In this document: positions 20,801 through 29,988 of the stretch, piece by piece | Layout: each line of letters starts with the position of its first letter | Numbering within the stretch: position 1 is the stretch's first letter | DNA from: Nevskiales bacterium | GTDB taxonomy: Bacteria; Pseudomonadota; Gammaproteobacteria; Nevskiales; Nevskiaceae | DNA: 64,000 bases | Direction: 5' to 3' | Assembly: GCA_028698335.1 (NCBI GenBank) | Contig: JAQVDP010000019.1 | Coordinates: forward strand, 16,261-80,260 | The notes under the pieces: generated by a model | The model's database searches: none | Told to the model about the DNA's origin: nothing | What the model saw: the letters and a program-made list of their open reading frames with translations, nothing else | Position numbers and translations under genes: made by a program

Positions 20801-21233
20801 TCAGGTCGCGTGGAGCACGATCAGCCCATCGACCGTGACGATCAGCGATGCCGCCGGCAGCAAGGGGCTCGCGGCGGGTGTGGCTGCCGGTACCACGACG
20901 ATCAGTGCGATGCTCAATGGCGTCCAGGGGGTGACCCAGGTGACGGCGACCAATGCCGCCATCTCCACGATCGCGGTGAGTCCCGCCGGGGCCAGCTTCG
21001 GCCCGGGCGATACCCTGCAGTACAGCGCGCTGGCGACCTTCGACGACGGCAACGGGCTCGATGTGACGATCGACGTGACCTGGGATTCGTCGAATCCGAG
21101 CGTGGCGACGATCAGCAACGCCGACGGCTCCAAGGGGTTGGCCACCGCAGGGTCCCTGGTCGGTTCGACCACCATCAGTGCGACCCGCGGCGGGGTCAGC
21201 GGCAGTACCACGCTGTCGCGCACCCTGTTCTGA
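17865..21233 (+). CDS. lipoprotein of twelve bacterial Ig-like (Big_2) repeats
   Basis: A 1122-residue exported lipoprotein. The signal ends in lipobox LLVG-C25, followed by Gly-Gly-Gly-Ser, which predicts outer-membrane sorting. The rest is about twelve Big_2-type repeats of about 90 residues. Each has the pattern I.V.P....L..G...Q..ATG.(Y/F)SD.S..D.T..V.W.S.......SNA.G..G...G...G.T.I.A. No enzymatic domain or C-terminal anchor is visible. Such proteins are usually surface adhesins or stalks; the function here is inferred. An AGGGAGGG ribosome site precedes the ATG, and a strong terminator follows. Confidence 0.9.
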   Translation: MRSALNVWGRTWAAGIMSALLLVGCGGGSDSPELASIEIEPAAPELAAGTDLQLAATGIYSDGSKRTLTTQAEWASAETQIATVATGTASAGLVSGLTVGTTTVSATVGGISGNVSVKVTPAVPTALTVTPSSVSMPLGSARQLTATATFSDNSTQDVTATTTWSSNSAAIASVSNADGSRGLVQSNQAGSTVVSGTYQGFSDDTLVTVTAATIDHIEVGPGSPSLAKGTTLALSATAIYTNNTTQDVTQSATWTTANAAVATVGDAAPNKGVVNGVDVGSAEITASYQGKTATTTATVTQAAITGLQVSPATATLAKGTYQAFVATALFSDGSTQTVTADATWVSNDVTVATISNAVGTSGRATAVAEGQTTIMATYMQETAEAALTVTPAAVSSIEVTPADADLPVGITQQYAATGIFTDGSNQDLTASVMWSSSDETVVDVSDADGSKGLAAGQAMGTATISATLDGVTGSTGVTVTDAVLTSIQVSAKTNKLPGSFYLQYTATGLFSDSTNRDVTTQVVWSTSDDAIAVASNAAGTQGRVEGGSPGTVNVIASQGDVNGKSLLTVTDATLSSIGVSPASKTLPKGLTQRLTATGVFSDSSTLELNDQVQWYSTDATVASVSNGKGEEGRVSALAVGGPVQVNAEARGKTGTADITVSAAELVSIAVNPPTQTGPKGVPQTFTAVGTYTDSSTAGITDSVTWSSSDPSVATISNAAGSEGKASTVGVGQTTIEATSGSVSGSATLTVTDEILVSLAVTPVSVTLAKGRTQQFMATGTYSDNSTRDLTGQVQWTSDMAAVATVSNAAADAGLATAVGIGGAVIKANMPGVDISDTALLEVTAAVLDTIEILPVDASVPKSESLQLTAVGHYSDQHTEDLTDSVTWASSDEAIATVNNGGGTRGLAFGKAIGSVTITATDPVSTKVGSAPLTVTAALLKAITITPAQNTDHNTLPVGFHRQYVAVGEYGDQSTQDLTDQVAWSTISPSTVTISDAAGSKGLAAGVAAGTTTISAMLNGVQGVTQVTATNAAISTIAVSPAGASFGPGDTLQYSALATFDDGNGLDVTIDVTWDSSNPSVATISNADGSKGLATAGSLVGSTTISATRGGVSGSTTLSRTLF

Positions 21234-21260
21234 GGCGCATCACCCCGTAAGGGATCCCAT

Positions 21261-21290
21261 CCCGGCCTGCGTCCGCAGGCCGGGTTTTTT
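21261..21290 (+). terminator. intrinsic terminator after the Ig-repeat lipoprotein
   Basis: CCCGGCCTGCG-TCC-GCAGGCCGGG followed by six T. A near-perfect stem just after the stop of the lipoprotein gene. Confidence 0.93.
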
Positions 21291-21358
21291 GTGCGCGGCG
21301 ATTCAAGTTTGGTCCGGTGCTGCCGTTAGCGGCCAAGAACCGTCCGGAGTCGCCGACG

Positions 21359-21745
21359 ATGCACGTTGCCGAATCAACCCTGGAGCGAGCGCTGCTCGAT
21401 CTGTTTGCCGCGCCCGGCCTCGGGCGCCTGTCGATGCTGCAGGCCCTGCAACGGTGGCGGTCGACGGGGCTTCGCGACGAGGATTTCCGCGATGCCGTTC
21501 GCATCCTGATCGGGCGGCATTTCCTGTCGATGCGCCCGGACGACGTCGCCCCCACGCTGGAGCTGACGCCGGCGGGGCAGGCGCGGCTTGCCGCGGCCGC
21601 CTACCGGGTGCCGACGATGGATGCGGACCTGGAGGACCTGCGGACCCTGCGGGTCATCCGCCGGCGCCAGTCCGAACGCCATGCGTCGGCATGGTCCGGC
21701 GCCGACCGGCGCGAACGGAGCCCGTCGACGGCGGCCGGCGGCTGA
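21359..21745 (+). CDS. hypothetical protein, small and helical
   Basis: A 128-residue protein of unknown function. The ATG at 21359 has GGAG 9 nt upstream and is preferred to a GTG 42 nt earlier. The sequence is helical, with LERALLDLFAAPGLGRLSMLQALQRW at the start and LELTPAGQARLAAA in the middle. The latter resembles a winged-helix recognition end, so a DNA-binding role is possible but unproven. The C-terminus is Arg/Ser-rich. It stands alone between a terminator and a convergent gene. Confidence 0.6.
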   Translation: MHVAESTLERALLDLFAAPGLGRLSMLQALQRWRSTGLRDEDFRDAVRILIGRHFLSMRPDDVAPTLELTPAGQARLAAAAYRVPTMDADLEDLRTLRVIRRRQSERHASAWSGADRRERSPSTAAGG

Positions 21746-21752
21746 GCGCTGA

Positions 21753-22901
21753 TCAGCAGACGCCGGCCGCTCTGAGGCGCGCGATCTCGCCGTCGTCGAG
21801 CCCGAGCCCGGCGAGCACCTGCGCGGTGTCGGCGCCCAGGGCCGGCGCCGGGGTGCTGGCGGGAGGCTCGGCGTCGACGAAGCGCAGCGGGTTGCCGACC
21901 GCCGGCTTGCCGTCCACATCCTCGATCAGGTCGCGCGCGACGACCTGTTCGTTGCGCAGCACTTCCTCCAGCGTGTAGATGCCGCTGGTACAGGCGTCGG
22001 CCGGCGCCAGCAGCCGCTCCCATTCGTCGCGGCTGCGGGTCTTGAAGATCGCGGCGACTTCGGCGCGCGTCTCCTCGGCGAGCTTGCCCGGTGCGATCGG
22101 TCGCGACGCCAGATCCGGACGTTCGATCGCCGCGCAGAACACCTGCCAGAATTTCGGTTCGAGCGCGCCGAGCGCGAACCAGCGCCCGTCGCCGCATTCG
22201 TAGAGGCTGTAGTTGGGCAGATTGCCGGTGAGCATGTCGGTGCCGCGCGGCAGCGTCTTGCCGATCGTGCGCAGCGTGCTCATCGCGACCGCCTGCAGCG
22301 CCAGCGTGCCGTCGAGCATGGCGCTGTCGACGAATGCGCCGCGGCCGGTTTCGCGTGCGCCGGTGACCGCGGCGAGGATCCCGACGGCGCAGGTCAGCGC
22401 GCCGCCGGCGAGGTCGGCGATCTGGGTGTTCGACAGCACCGGAGGGCCGCCGGCCGTGCCGATCTGGTCGAGTGCGCCGGCGTAGGCGCAGTAGTTCATG
22501 TCGTGCCCGGCGCGATCCCGGTAGGGCCCGGTGTGGCCGTAGCCGGTCAGGGACGCATACACCAGCCGGGGATTGACCGCCTTGAGCGCTTCGTAGCCGC
22601 AGCCGAGCTTGTCCATCACCCCGGGCCGGAACGATTCGATCAGCACGTCGGCGTCCGCAGCCATCTTCTTGAGCAGCTCGACGCCCTCCTGCTTGCGCAG
22701 ATCCAGCGTGACCGACTGCTTGCCGCGGTTGACCAGCCCGAACATCTCCGCCGACAAGGCCCGCGCATAGTCGCCGCCCCGCGGCTCCTCAATTTTGACC
22801 ACTGTCGCGCCGAGTTGCGCGAGGTATAGGGTGCAGAACGGGCCGGGCAGCAGACGCGACAGGTCAAGGACACGGACGGATTTGAGCAGGGTGTTGGTCA
22901 T
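21753..22901 (-). CDS. CaiB/BaiF-family protein, probable alpha-methylacyl-CoA racemase
   Basis: A 382-residue class III CoA-transferase-fold protein. GHDMNY with its His, and QIADLAGGAL with its Asp, match the catalytic pair of alpha-methylacyl-CoA racemases, which interconvert 2R and 2S methyl-branched acyl-CoAs before beta-oxidation. The N-terminal RVLDLSRLLPGPFCTLYLAQ is typical of the superfamily. The start is the ATG giving MTNTLLKSVRV; an upstream start would add 20 residues. It lies near a fatty-acid degradation cluster. CoA-transferase activity cannot be excluded. Confidence 0.85.
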   Translation of the reverse strand: MTNTLLKSVRVLDLSRLLPGPFCTLYLAQLGATVVKIEEPRGGDYARALSAEMFGLVNRGKQSVTLDLRKQEGVELLKKMAADADVLIESFRPGVMDKLGCGYEALKAVNPRLVYASLTGYGHTGPYRDRAGHDMNYCAYAGALDQIGTAGGPPVLSNTQIADLAGGALTCAVGILAAVTGARETGRGAFVDSAMLDGTLALQAVAMSTLRTIGKTLPRGTDMLTGNLPNYSLYECGDGRWFALGALEPKFWQVFCAAIERPDLASRPIAPGKLAEETRAEVAAIFKTRSRDEWERLLAPADACTSGIYTLEEVLRNEQVVARDLIEDVDGKPAVGNPLRFVDAEPPASTPAPALGADTAQVLAGLGLDDGEIARLRAAGVC

Positions 22902-23024
22902 GGCTGGAGTTTCGGAAAACGGATTGAGGTGAGATCCGGCCGTCGGCGGACGCGCGGTCAAGACCGGCGCCCGCCGGCCGCTAAGGGTTCATGTCAGTGC
23001 GCCCGCTTTGCGAGGAGACGGGAT

Positions 23025-24239
23025 ATGAAAACGAACAACACGGAGCTGACGGCGCTGGTCGTCGACGATCAGGCGGCGATCCGCCAGGTTCTGGCGGCGA
23101 TGCTGCGCGATATCGGCATCGGCCGGGTGCTGCAGGCCGAGGACGGCGTGTCGGCATTCCGCATGCTCGATCGCTCGCCGCATCCGGTGGACCTGCTGTT
23201 CTGCGACCTGGCGATGCCGGGGATCGACGGCGTCGAGACGCTGCGCGGCCTGGCCACGCGTCATATCGAGGCCGGGGTGGTGCTGCTGTCCGGGATGGAT
23301 GCCAAGGTCATCGCCACGGTGGCCGACATGGCCGACCAGCTCGGGCTGCGGATGCTGGGAACCGCGCTCAAGCCGTTCAGCCGGGACCAGATCGCCGACT
23401 TCGTCGAGCGTTTCCACCAGCTGCGTTTCGTGGCGCGGCGCCGGCCGGCGATGATGGTCACCGCCGACGAGTTCGACCGCGCGATGGACGAGGGGCGGAT
23501 CGAACTCTACTACCAGCCCAAGATCAGCCTGGCGGACGGCAGCCTTTGCAGCGTCGAGGCGCTGGCGCGCATGCATCATCCGGCCTACGGCGTCATCGAA
23601 CCCGATGCATTCATTCCGCTGGCGGAAGAGAACCCCCAGCGGATGACGCGGCTGACGCTGGCCATTTTCGAACAGGCGATTCACCAGGCCGGCGCCTGGC
23701 GCAAGGCCGGACTCGATCTGGGCATGGCGATCAACGTCTCGACGCAGGCGATCCGCCGGCTCGATCTGCCCGACATCGCCGAGGATATCGTCACGCGCGC
23801 CGGATTCGACTGCGACAAGGTCACGCTGGAGATCACCGAGAGTCAGGTCCTGGCCAGCGCCGAGATCCTGCACATCGTGTCGCGCTTCCGCCTGCGCAAC
23901 TTCAAGTTGTCGATCGACGATTTCGGAACCGGCCATTCGAGCCTGAAGCGGCTCAAGCGCCTGCCGTTCACGGAACTCAAGATCGACCGCTCGTTCGTCA
24001 GTGGCGCGGCCAACGACGCCGATCTGCGCTCGATCCTCGAAACCAGCATCGGGCTCGGCCAGCGTCTGCGGATGGACGTCGTCGCCGAAGGCGTCGAGGA
24101 CTGGGCCGACTGGCAGGTGCTCGAGGACCTGGGCTGCGATGTCGCGCAGGGATATTTCGTGTCGCGGCCGATCGCGGCGCCGGGCATTCCGTTGTTCGCC
24201 CAGCGCTGGACGCAGGGCCGCGCGAACGCCGCCCACTGA
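23025..24239 (+). CDS. response regulator with EAL domain (c-di-GMP phosphodiesterase)
   Basis: A 404-residue REC-EAL protein of the RocR/PvrR type. The receiver (about 8-130) has acidic residues 14-15, the phosphoacceptor Asp61 and Lys116. The EAL domain (about 147-395) keeps E178-A-L180, Asn237, Glu269, Asp298-Asp299, Lys319, Glu355 and the loop-6 stretch DDFGTGHSSL, so it is predicted to be active in c-di-GMP hydrolysis. It lacks a DNA-binding or GGDEF domain. No histidine kinase lies nearby, so its signalling partner is elsewhere. It is divergent from the racemase gene. Confidence 0.92.
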   Translation: MKTNNTELTALVVDDQAAIRQVLAAMLRDIGIGRVLQAEDGVSAFRMLDRSPHPVDLLFCDLAMPGIDGVETLRGLATRHIEAGVVLLSGMDAKVIATVADMADQLGLRMLGTALKPFSRDQIADFVERFHQLRFVARRRPAMMVTADEFDRAMDEGRIELYYQPKISLADGSLCSVEALARMHHPAYGVIEPDAFIPLAEENPQRMTRLTLAIFEQAIHQAGAWRKAGLDLGMAINVSTQAIRRLDLPDIAEDIVTRAGFDCDKVTLEITESQVLASAEILHIVSRFRLRNFKLSIDDFGTGHSSLKRLKRLPFTELKIDRSFVSGAANDADLRSILETSIGLGQRLRMDVVAEGVEDWADWQVLEDLGCDVAQGYFVSRPIAAPGIPLFAQRWTQGRANAAH

Positions 24240-24323
24240 GCATCGCCGCGAGGCGGACGCGGTGGGGCGGGCGGCGGTGGGAGGCGTGGCGGGCGTCATG
24301 ACGAAGCGGGGGCAGGAACCGGC

Positions 24324-26594
24324 CTATTGGCCGACCGCAGTCTTGTACTCCGGCGGGACCGCCTCGCGGACCACCCCGAAGTAGTGTTCCGGCGCGAAGG
24401 TATCGACTTCGATCGCGGCGCTGCGCGCCGCTTCCGCCGCGACCAGCGCATCGGCCTCCGCCGGCTCGATGATGCCGGCCGCCACGGCCTGACGCGCCGT
24501 CTCGGCAAGGTCCAGGCCCCGCGCAAGCTTGCCGGTGCGCTGCGCGTGCTGCAGGCGCTGCGCCGTCGGCGCGCTCTGGCTCAGCAGGCGGAAGGCCTTC
24601 ATCAGGCGGCCGCTGCCGATGGATTCGTCCTTGGACTGGTACACCCCGGCGCAGAGCCGCAGGTACTGCTCGTCGTATTGCTGGATCGTCCGCGCGGCGC
24701 GGCCCGACAGCGCATCGTCCGGGCCACGGCCCAGCGGATTGATACGTAGCTCCAGCAGGCCGACCGTTTTCAGCCACATGCCGACCGGGCCGTCGAAGTT
24801 GGCGTAGATGCCCTCGAACGCGGCCTGGACCTGCGCCAGACAGTATTCGCAGGCGTACTGCGCCAGCGGCAGATCCTCGGCGCGACGCCCCTCGGCCTCG
24901 TAGCGGCGCAGCGCGCCCAGCGCCAGCAGCTGCCAGGCCAGCGCGTCGGCGAAGCGGCCGGTCAGCTTGCCGCGCAGCTTCAGCCTGCCCCCGATCGCGA
25001 ACATCGCCAGATCCGTGACCACACCGTAGCGGGCCGCGGCCCAGCCGAGGCGGCGGGCGTAGGGGCGCAGCTCGGGTGCGACCTCGGCGACCCGCGTCCA
25101 GCGGCCGCGGGTCAGGAAGTTCAGCTCGGCGCGGGCCAGCCCTTTGAAGAAGTGTCCGATCCAGCCGAGCAGGCTGCCGCGGAAGCCCTCGACGTTATCG
25201 GACTCGACCGCCCTGACGACGTCGAGCGCGAACGGATGGCAGCGTGTCGCGCCCTGGCCGAAGATCATCAGCGTACGGGTCATGATGTTGGCGCCCTCGA
25301 CCGTGACCCCGACCGGTGCCGACTTGTAGCCCATCCCCAGGATGTTGTTCGGTCCCTGCATGACGCCGCTGCCGGCGAACACGTCCATCGCGTCCGTCAC
25401 CAGCTGGCGCGCCAGTTCGGTGGTGTAGGCCTTCATCACCGCCGAGACCACCGGCGGTTGGTGACCGCCGTCGACCGCGGTGCAGCCGAACACGCGGGCG
25501 CCCTCCATCATGTAAGACAGCGCGGCGATGCGGCCGACTTTCTCCTCGACGCCTTCCATGCGGCCGATCGGGATCCCGAACTGCTGGCGCACCATCGAGT
25601 AGGCGCCGGTGACCGCGGCGACCGCCTTGGCGCCACCGACCGCGCCGGCCGGCAGGCTCACCATGCGGCCGCCGGCGAGCTGTTCCATCAGCATGCGCCA
25701 GCCCTGACCCGCGTAGGCCGGTCCGCCGATGATGTTGTCCGCGGGCACGACCACGTCGCGACCTTCCAGCGGGCCGTTGTAGAACGGATCGCCGATCGGG
25801 TCGTGGTGGTCTCCGGAGACGAAGCCCGGGGTGCCCTTGTGCACCATCACGCAGGTGATGCCGAGGTCGGGGCGTTCGCGGGTCGTGCCCTTGTCGAGCA
25901 GATTCTCCGGATCGTTGAGACGGCAGGCGATCGTCGCCAGATCGGCGATCGGCGCCAGGGTGATGTAGCGCTTGCGGAAGTTCAGGCGGATCTTGATCTG
26001 GCCGTCGTCGTCGCGGAACACCTCGCCGTCGGCCTTGATGCTCGCCGCGTCGGACCCGGCGGTCGGTTCGGTGAGGCCGAAGCAGGGGACGTATTCCCCG
26101 CGGGCCAGGCGTGGCAGGTAGTGCGACTTCTGCTCGTCCGTGCCGTAGTGGATGATCAGCTCGGCCGCGCCGAGCGAATTGGGAATCACCACGAGCGTGC
26201 CGACGGCCGAGTTGACGGCGCCGATCTTGGCCATGATCGTCGAGATCGCCAGCGTCGAGAACTCCAGGCCGCCGTAGGCCTTCGGAATCAGGAAGGACAT
26301 GAAGCCCTTCTGCTTGACGAAGTCGATGACCTCGTCGGGGATGCGTTTGCTCTGGCCGATCCGGTACGGATCGATCATGTCGAGCAGCTCCTCGACCGGG
26401 CCGTCGAGGAAGGCCTGCTCCTCTGGACTGAGGCTGCCGTAGGATTCGGACAGGATACGGCCGAAGTCGAGGCGGCCGGAAAACAGCTGGCCGTCGATCC
26501 AGACCGAGCCGGCTTCGAGCGCCTGGCGCTCGGTATCGGAGATCTGGGGCAGGAGGCGCTGGGCCTTCATCCAATTCATCAGGGTGCCGAACAT
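24324..26594 (-). CDS. fadE: FadE-type acyl-CoA dehydrogenase
   Basis: A 756-residue enzyme of the long FadE type, which carries a C-terminal DUF1974 domain beyond the usual acyl-CoA dehydrogenase fold. CFGLTEPTAGSDAASIK is the FAD/substrate-loop signature. The core is about residues 80-470. It catalyses the first, FAD-dependent step of fatty-acid beta-oxidation. It lies on the same strand as the downstream-acting acd/fadB/fadA genes, separated from them by 89 bp. E. coli FadE is of similar size (about 814 residues). Confidence 0.92.
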   Translation of the reverse strand: MFGTLMNWMKAQRLLPQISDTERQALEAGSVWIDGQLFSGRLDFGRILSESYGSLSPEEQAFLDGPVEELLDMIDPYRIGQSKRIPDEVIDFVKQKGFMSFLIPKAYGGLEFSTLAISTIMAKIGAVNSAVGTLVVIPNSLGAAELIIHYGTDEQKSHYLPRLARGEYVPCFGLTEPTAGSDAASIKADGEVFRDDDGQIKIRLNFRKRYITLAPIADLATIACRLNDPENLLDKGTTRERPDLGITCVMVHKGTPGFVSGDHHDPIGDPFYNGPLEGRDVVVPADNIIGGPAYAGQGWRMLMEQLAGGRMVSLPAGAVGGAKAVAAVTGAYSMVRQQFGIPIGRMEGVEEKVGRIAALSYMMEGARVFGCTAVDGGHQPPVVSAVMKAYTTELARQLVTDAMDVFAGSGVMQGPNNILGMGYKSAPVGVTVEGANIMTRTLMIFGQGATRCHPFALDVVRAVESDNVEGFRGSLLGWIGHFFKGLARAELNFLTRGRWTRVAEVAPELRPYARRLGWAAARYGVVTDLAMFAIGGRLKLRGKLTGRFADALAWQLLALGALRRYEAEGRRAEDLPLAQYACEYCLAQVQAAFEGIYANFDGPVGMWLKTVGLLELRINPLGRGPDDALSGRAARTIQQYDEQYLRLCAGVYQSKDESIGSGRLMKAFRLLSQSAPTAQRLQHAQRTGKLARGLDLAETARQAVAAGIIEPAEADALVAAEAARSAAIEVDTFAPEHYFGVVREAVPPEYKTAVGQ

Positions 26595-26683
26595 CGCGCA
26601 TACTCCGGTTGAGAGGGATGAAAGGCCCGGCCGCGACGCGAGGGGCTGCGTCGGAACCGGGCCCTGCGACTGGCCTCAGCCTA

Positions 26684-27841
26684 CTACAGGAAGCGGCCGA
26701 TCAACTCCTTCATGATCTCGTTGGTGCCGCCGTAGATGCGCTGCACGCGCGAATCGCGCCACATCCGCGAGATCGGATACTCGTCCATGTAGCCGTAGCC
26801 GCCGTGCAGCTGCAGGCACAGGTCGATGATTTCGAACTGCTTGTCGGTGACCCAGTACTTGGCCATCGCCGCGGTGACCGCATCGAGCTTCTGCTGCAGC
26901 AGCAACTCGGTGCAGCGTTCGATGAAGACGCGCGCCAGCGACGCTTCGGTCCGCGCCTCGGCCAGTTTGAAGCGCGTGTTCTGGAAGTCGATCACGCGCT
27001 TGCCGAAGGCCTTGCGATCCTTGACGTACTGGGTGGTCTGGTCGAGCGCCAGCTCGATCGCGGCGACGCCGGCCAGCGCGACGATCAGACGCTCCTGCGG
27101 CAGCTGCTGCATCAGCTGCACGAAGCCCATGCCTTCGCCGGCGCCGAGCAGATTGGATCTGGGGATGCGGACGTTCTCGAAGAACAGCTCCGAGGTGTCC
27201 TGCCCGTGCATGCCGACCTTCTCGAGGTTGCGGCCGCGGCGGAAGCCCTCGACCTTGTCGGTTTCGACCACGACCAGCGAGACGCCCTTGGCCTTCTCGT
27301 CGGGATTGGTCTTGGCCACGACGATGACCAGACCGGCCTGCTGGCCGTTGGTGATGAACACCTTCTGGCCGTTGATGACGTAGTCGTCGCCGTCGGCGAT
27401 CGCGGTGGTGCGCACGCTCTGCAGGTCCGAGCCGGTGCCCGGTTCGGTCATCGCGATCGCGCCGACCAGCTCGCCGCTGCACAGCTTCGGCAGCCAGGCC
27501 TGCTTCTGTGCCTCGGTGCCGTAGGCGAGGATGTAGTGGGCGACGATGCCCGCGTGCAGCGACAGGCCCCAGGCGCTGCAGCCGACCTTGGCCTGTTCCT
27601 CGATCAGCACCTTCTCGAACGCGAAGTTGCCGCCGCCGCCGCCGTATTCCTCTGGGATGCTCGGGCACACCAGGCCGAGTTCGCCGGCCTTGGTCCACAG
27701 CTCGCGATCGACGCAGCCTTCCTCGTCCCAGCGCGCCACGTGCGGCGCGACCTCGGTCTCCATGAAGCGCCGCGCGGTCTCCTGGAACATCCGCAGCTCG
27801 TCGGTCATGTACGAGCCGTTTGCCAGCATCGGGTTATGCAT
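26684..27841 (-). CDS. acyl-CoA dehydrogenase, short/medium type
   Basis: A 385-residue acyl-CoA dehydrogenase of standard length. IAMTEPGTGSDLQSVRT and the C-terminal LHGGYGYMDEYPISRMWRD with YGGTNEIMKELI are family signatures; the Glu in YGGTNEI occupies the usual catalytic-base region. It starts inside the last 8 bp of the fadB-like gene (ATGCATAA), which implies coupled translation. It probably gives the operon a chain-length or branched-chain specificity different from the FadE-like enzyme. Confidence 0.93.
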   Translation of the reverse strand: MHNPMLANGSYMTDELRMFQETARRFMETEVAPHVARWDEEGCVDRELWTKAGELGLVCPSIPEEYGGGGGNFAFEKVLIEEQAKVGCSAWGLSLHAGIVAHYILAYGTEAQKQAWLPKLCSGELVGAIAMTEPGTGSDLQSVRTTAIADGDDYVINGQKVFITNGQQAGLVIVVAKTNPDEKAKGVSLVVVETDKVEGFRRGRNLEKVGMHGQDTSELFFENVRIPRSNLLGAGEGMGFVQLMQQLPQERLIVALAGVAAIELALDQTTQYVKDRKAFGKRVIDFQNTRFKLAEARTEASLARVFIERCTELLLQQKLDAVTAAMAKYWVTDKQFEIIDLCLQLHGGYGYMDEYPISRMWRDSRVQRIYGGTNEIMKELIGRFL

Positions 27842-29969
27842 TGAACGTCCTTCCTTCCTTGGCCATCTTCACCAGAATCCGGGCGGGCTTGAAACGCTCG
27901 CCGTACTGCTTCGCCAGTTGTCTGGAGCGCTTGACGAAGTTGTCGACGCCGTAGGCGTTGATGAACTGCAGCGCGCCGCCCTGGAAGGGCGCGAAACCCC
28001 AGCCGAAGATCGAGCCGATGTTGGTGTCGGCGACCGATTCGACGACCTTCTCCTCGTAGCACTTCGCCGCCTCGTTGGCCTGCGCGAACATCAGCCGGTC
28101 GATCAGCTCCTGCTGCGGCAGCGGTTCGGCGAGCGGGAAATGCTCGGTCAGTGCCGGCCACAGCTGCTTGCCGCCACTCGCCGGATAGTCGTAGAAGCCC
28201 TTGCCGGCCTTCTTGCCCGGACGGTCGAGCGTCTTGCACATCTTCTCCACCACCGCGGCCCCGGGATGTTCCGGAATGGCCTTGCCTTCGGCGGCGTAAT
28301 CCTTGCGGGTCTGCTCGAGGATGTGCATCGACAGCGACAGCGACACCTCGTCCTGCACCGCGAGCGGCCCGACCGGCATGCCCGCCTGCAGGCCGGCCAT
28401 CTCGATCGAGCGTGGATGCTGGCCTTCGGCGAGCAGGGTCATGCCCTCCATCGGGTAGGTCGCGAAGCAGCGCGAGGTATAGAAGCCCCGCGCGTCGTTG
28501 ACCACGATCGGGGTCTTCCGGATCTGCTGCACGAAATCGAAGGCCCGTGCCAGCGTTTCCGGTGAGGTCTTCTTGCCCTTGATGATCTCGACCAGCGGCA
28601 TCTTGTCGACCGGCGAGAAGAAATGCAGGCCGATGAAGTTCTTCGGGCGCGCCGAAGCCTGCGCCAGGCCGGTGATCGGCAGCGTCGAGGTGTTGGACGC
28701 GAAGAACGCGTCCTTCGCGAGCTGTGCCTCGGCCTTCTGTGTCACGTCGGCCTTGATGCCGCGGTCCTCGAACACCGCCTCGATCACCAGATCGCAGCCC
28801 TTGAGATCGGCGTAGTCAGTCGTGGCGCTGATCCGCGCGAGCAGTTCGTCCTTGCCCTGCTGCGTCATGCGGCCCTTCTTCATCTGCTTGTCGAGCAGCC
28901 CGGCCGAGTAGGCCTTGCCCTTGTCGGCGTTCTCCTGCGAGGTGTCGAGCAGCACCGTCTCGATGCCGACCTTGGCGGCGGCGTAGGCGATGCCGGCGCC
29001 CATCATGCCGGCGCCGAGAATCCCGAGCTTGCGCACCGTGCCGCGCTCGAAACCGTCGGGGCGCGAGCTGCCCTTGTTGATGCCGCCCAGCTGGAACCAC
29101 AGCGTGCCGATCATGTTCTTCGACACCTGCGAGACGACACAGGCGGCGAAGTAGCGCGATTCGACCCTGCAGCCGGTGTCGAAGTCGGTGATGCCGCCCT
29201 CGAACACGCAGGACATGATGTGGGTCACGGCCGGATAGTTGCCGTAGCTCTTGGCGCTGGCCATCGACGGTGCGATCGCCCACATCTGCACGTTGGCCGG
29301 ATGCTTGGAGTCGCCGCCCGGCCACTTGAACTTCTTGTCGTCCCAGGGCTGTGCCGCTTTCGGATTGGCTGCGATCCAGGCGCGTGCCTTCGCCATCATG
29401 TCAGCGGCATCGTCGGCCAGTTCGTGGACGATGCCCGCGGCCCTGGCCTTCTCCGGATTCAGTTCCTTGCCCTCGAGCATCAGCGGCAGCGACGGCTGGA
29501 TCCCGATCAGGCGGGGCAGGCGCTGGGTGCCGCCGCCGCCGGGCAGCAGGCCGAGCTTGACTTCGGGCAGACCGAACTTGGCTTTCGGATTGTTGATCGC
29601 GACGCGGTAGTGGCAGGCCAGCGCCAGCTCCAGGCCGCCGCCGAGCGCGGTGCCGTTGAGCGCGGCGACCACCGGCCGGCCGCAGGTCTCGAGGCGGCGC
29701 AGAAAGCCCTTGAACGCCTCCGACATGTCGAAGGCTTCCTGCGGATCGGTCATCGCGTAGACCTTCTCGATATCCGCGCCGGCGAGAAATTCCTTCTTGC
29801 CGGAGGTGACGATCACGCCCTTGATCGATTCGTCGGTCTCGATCCTGCCGATCGCGTCGGCGAACGGCTGGGTCAGCTCTTCGTTGAGGACGTTCATCGA
29901 ACGCCCCGGCATGTCCAGCACCAGCGTGACGATGCCGTCGGCGTCTTTGTTGAATTGCACTGCGGTCAT
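27834..29969 (-). CDS. fadB: FadB-like 3-hydroxyacyl-CoA dehydrogenase/enoyl-CoA hydratase
   Basis: A 711-residue bifunctional alpha subunit. The N-terminal crotonase domain (about 1-190) includes [20 protein letters not shown]. The NAD-binding domain has [18 protein letters not shown] (around residue 320) and the later [17 protein letters not shown]. It hydrates enoyl-CoA and oxidises 3-hydroxyacyl-CoA in beta-oxidation, as a complex with the thiolase encoded just upstream. The ATG giving [13 protein letters not shown] is preferred; an upstream start adds 20 residues. It follows fadA by 19 bp. Confidence 0.95.
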   Translation of the reverse strand: MTAVQFNKDADGIVTLVLDMPGRSMNVLNEELTQPFADAIGRIETDESIKGVIVTSGKKEFLAGADIEKVYAMTDPQEAFDMSEAFKGFLRRLETCGRPVVAALNGTALGGGLELALACHYRVAINNPKAKFGLPEVKLGLLPGGGGTQRLPRLIGIQPSLPLMLEGKELNPEKARAAGIVHELADDAADMMAKARAWIAANPKAAQPWDDKKFKWPGGDSKHPANVQMWAIAPSMASAKSYGNYPAVTHIMSCVFEGGITDFDTGCRVESRYFAACVVSQVSKNMIGTLWFQLGGINKGSSRPDGFERGTVRKLGILGAGMMGAGIAYAAAKVGIETVLLDTSQENADKGKAYSAGLLDKQMKKGRMTQQGKDELLARISATTDYADLKGCDLVIEAVFEDRGIKADVTQKAEAQLAKDAFFASNTSTLPITGLAQASARPKNFIGLHFFSPVDKMPLVEIIKGKKTSPETLARAFDFVQQIRKTPIVVNDARGFYTSRCFATYPMEGMTLLAEGQHPRSIEMAGLQAGMPVGPLAVQDEVSLSLSMHILEQTRKDYAAEGKAIPEHPGAAVVEKMCKTLDRPGKKAGKGFYDYPASGGKQLWPALTEHFPLAEPLPQQELIDRLMFAQANEAAKCYEEKVVESVADTNIGSIFGWGFAPFQGGALQFINAYGVDNFVKRSRQLAKQYGERFKPARILVKMAKEGRTFNA

Positions 29970-29988
29970 GTTGGATCCCCGTATTTCT

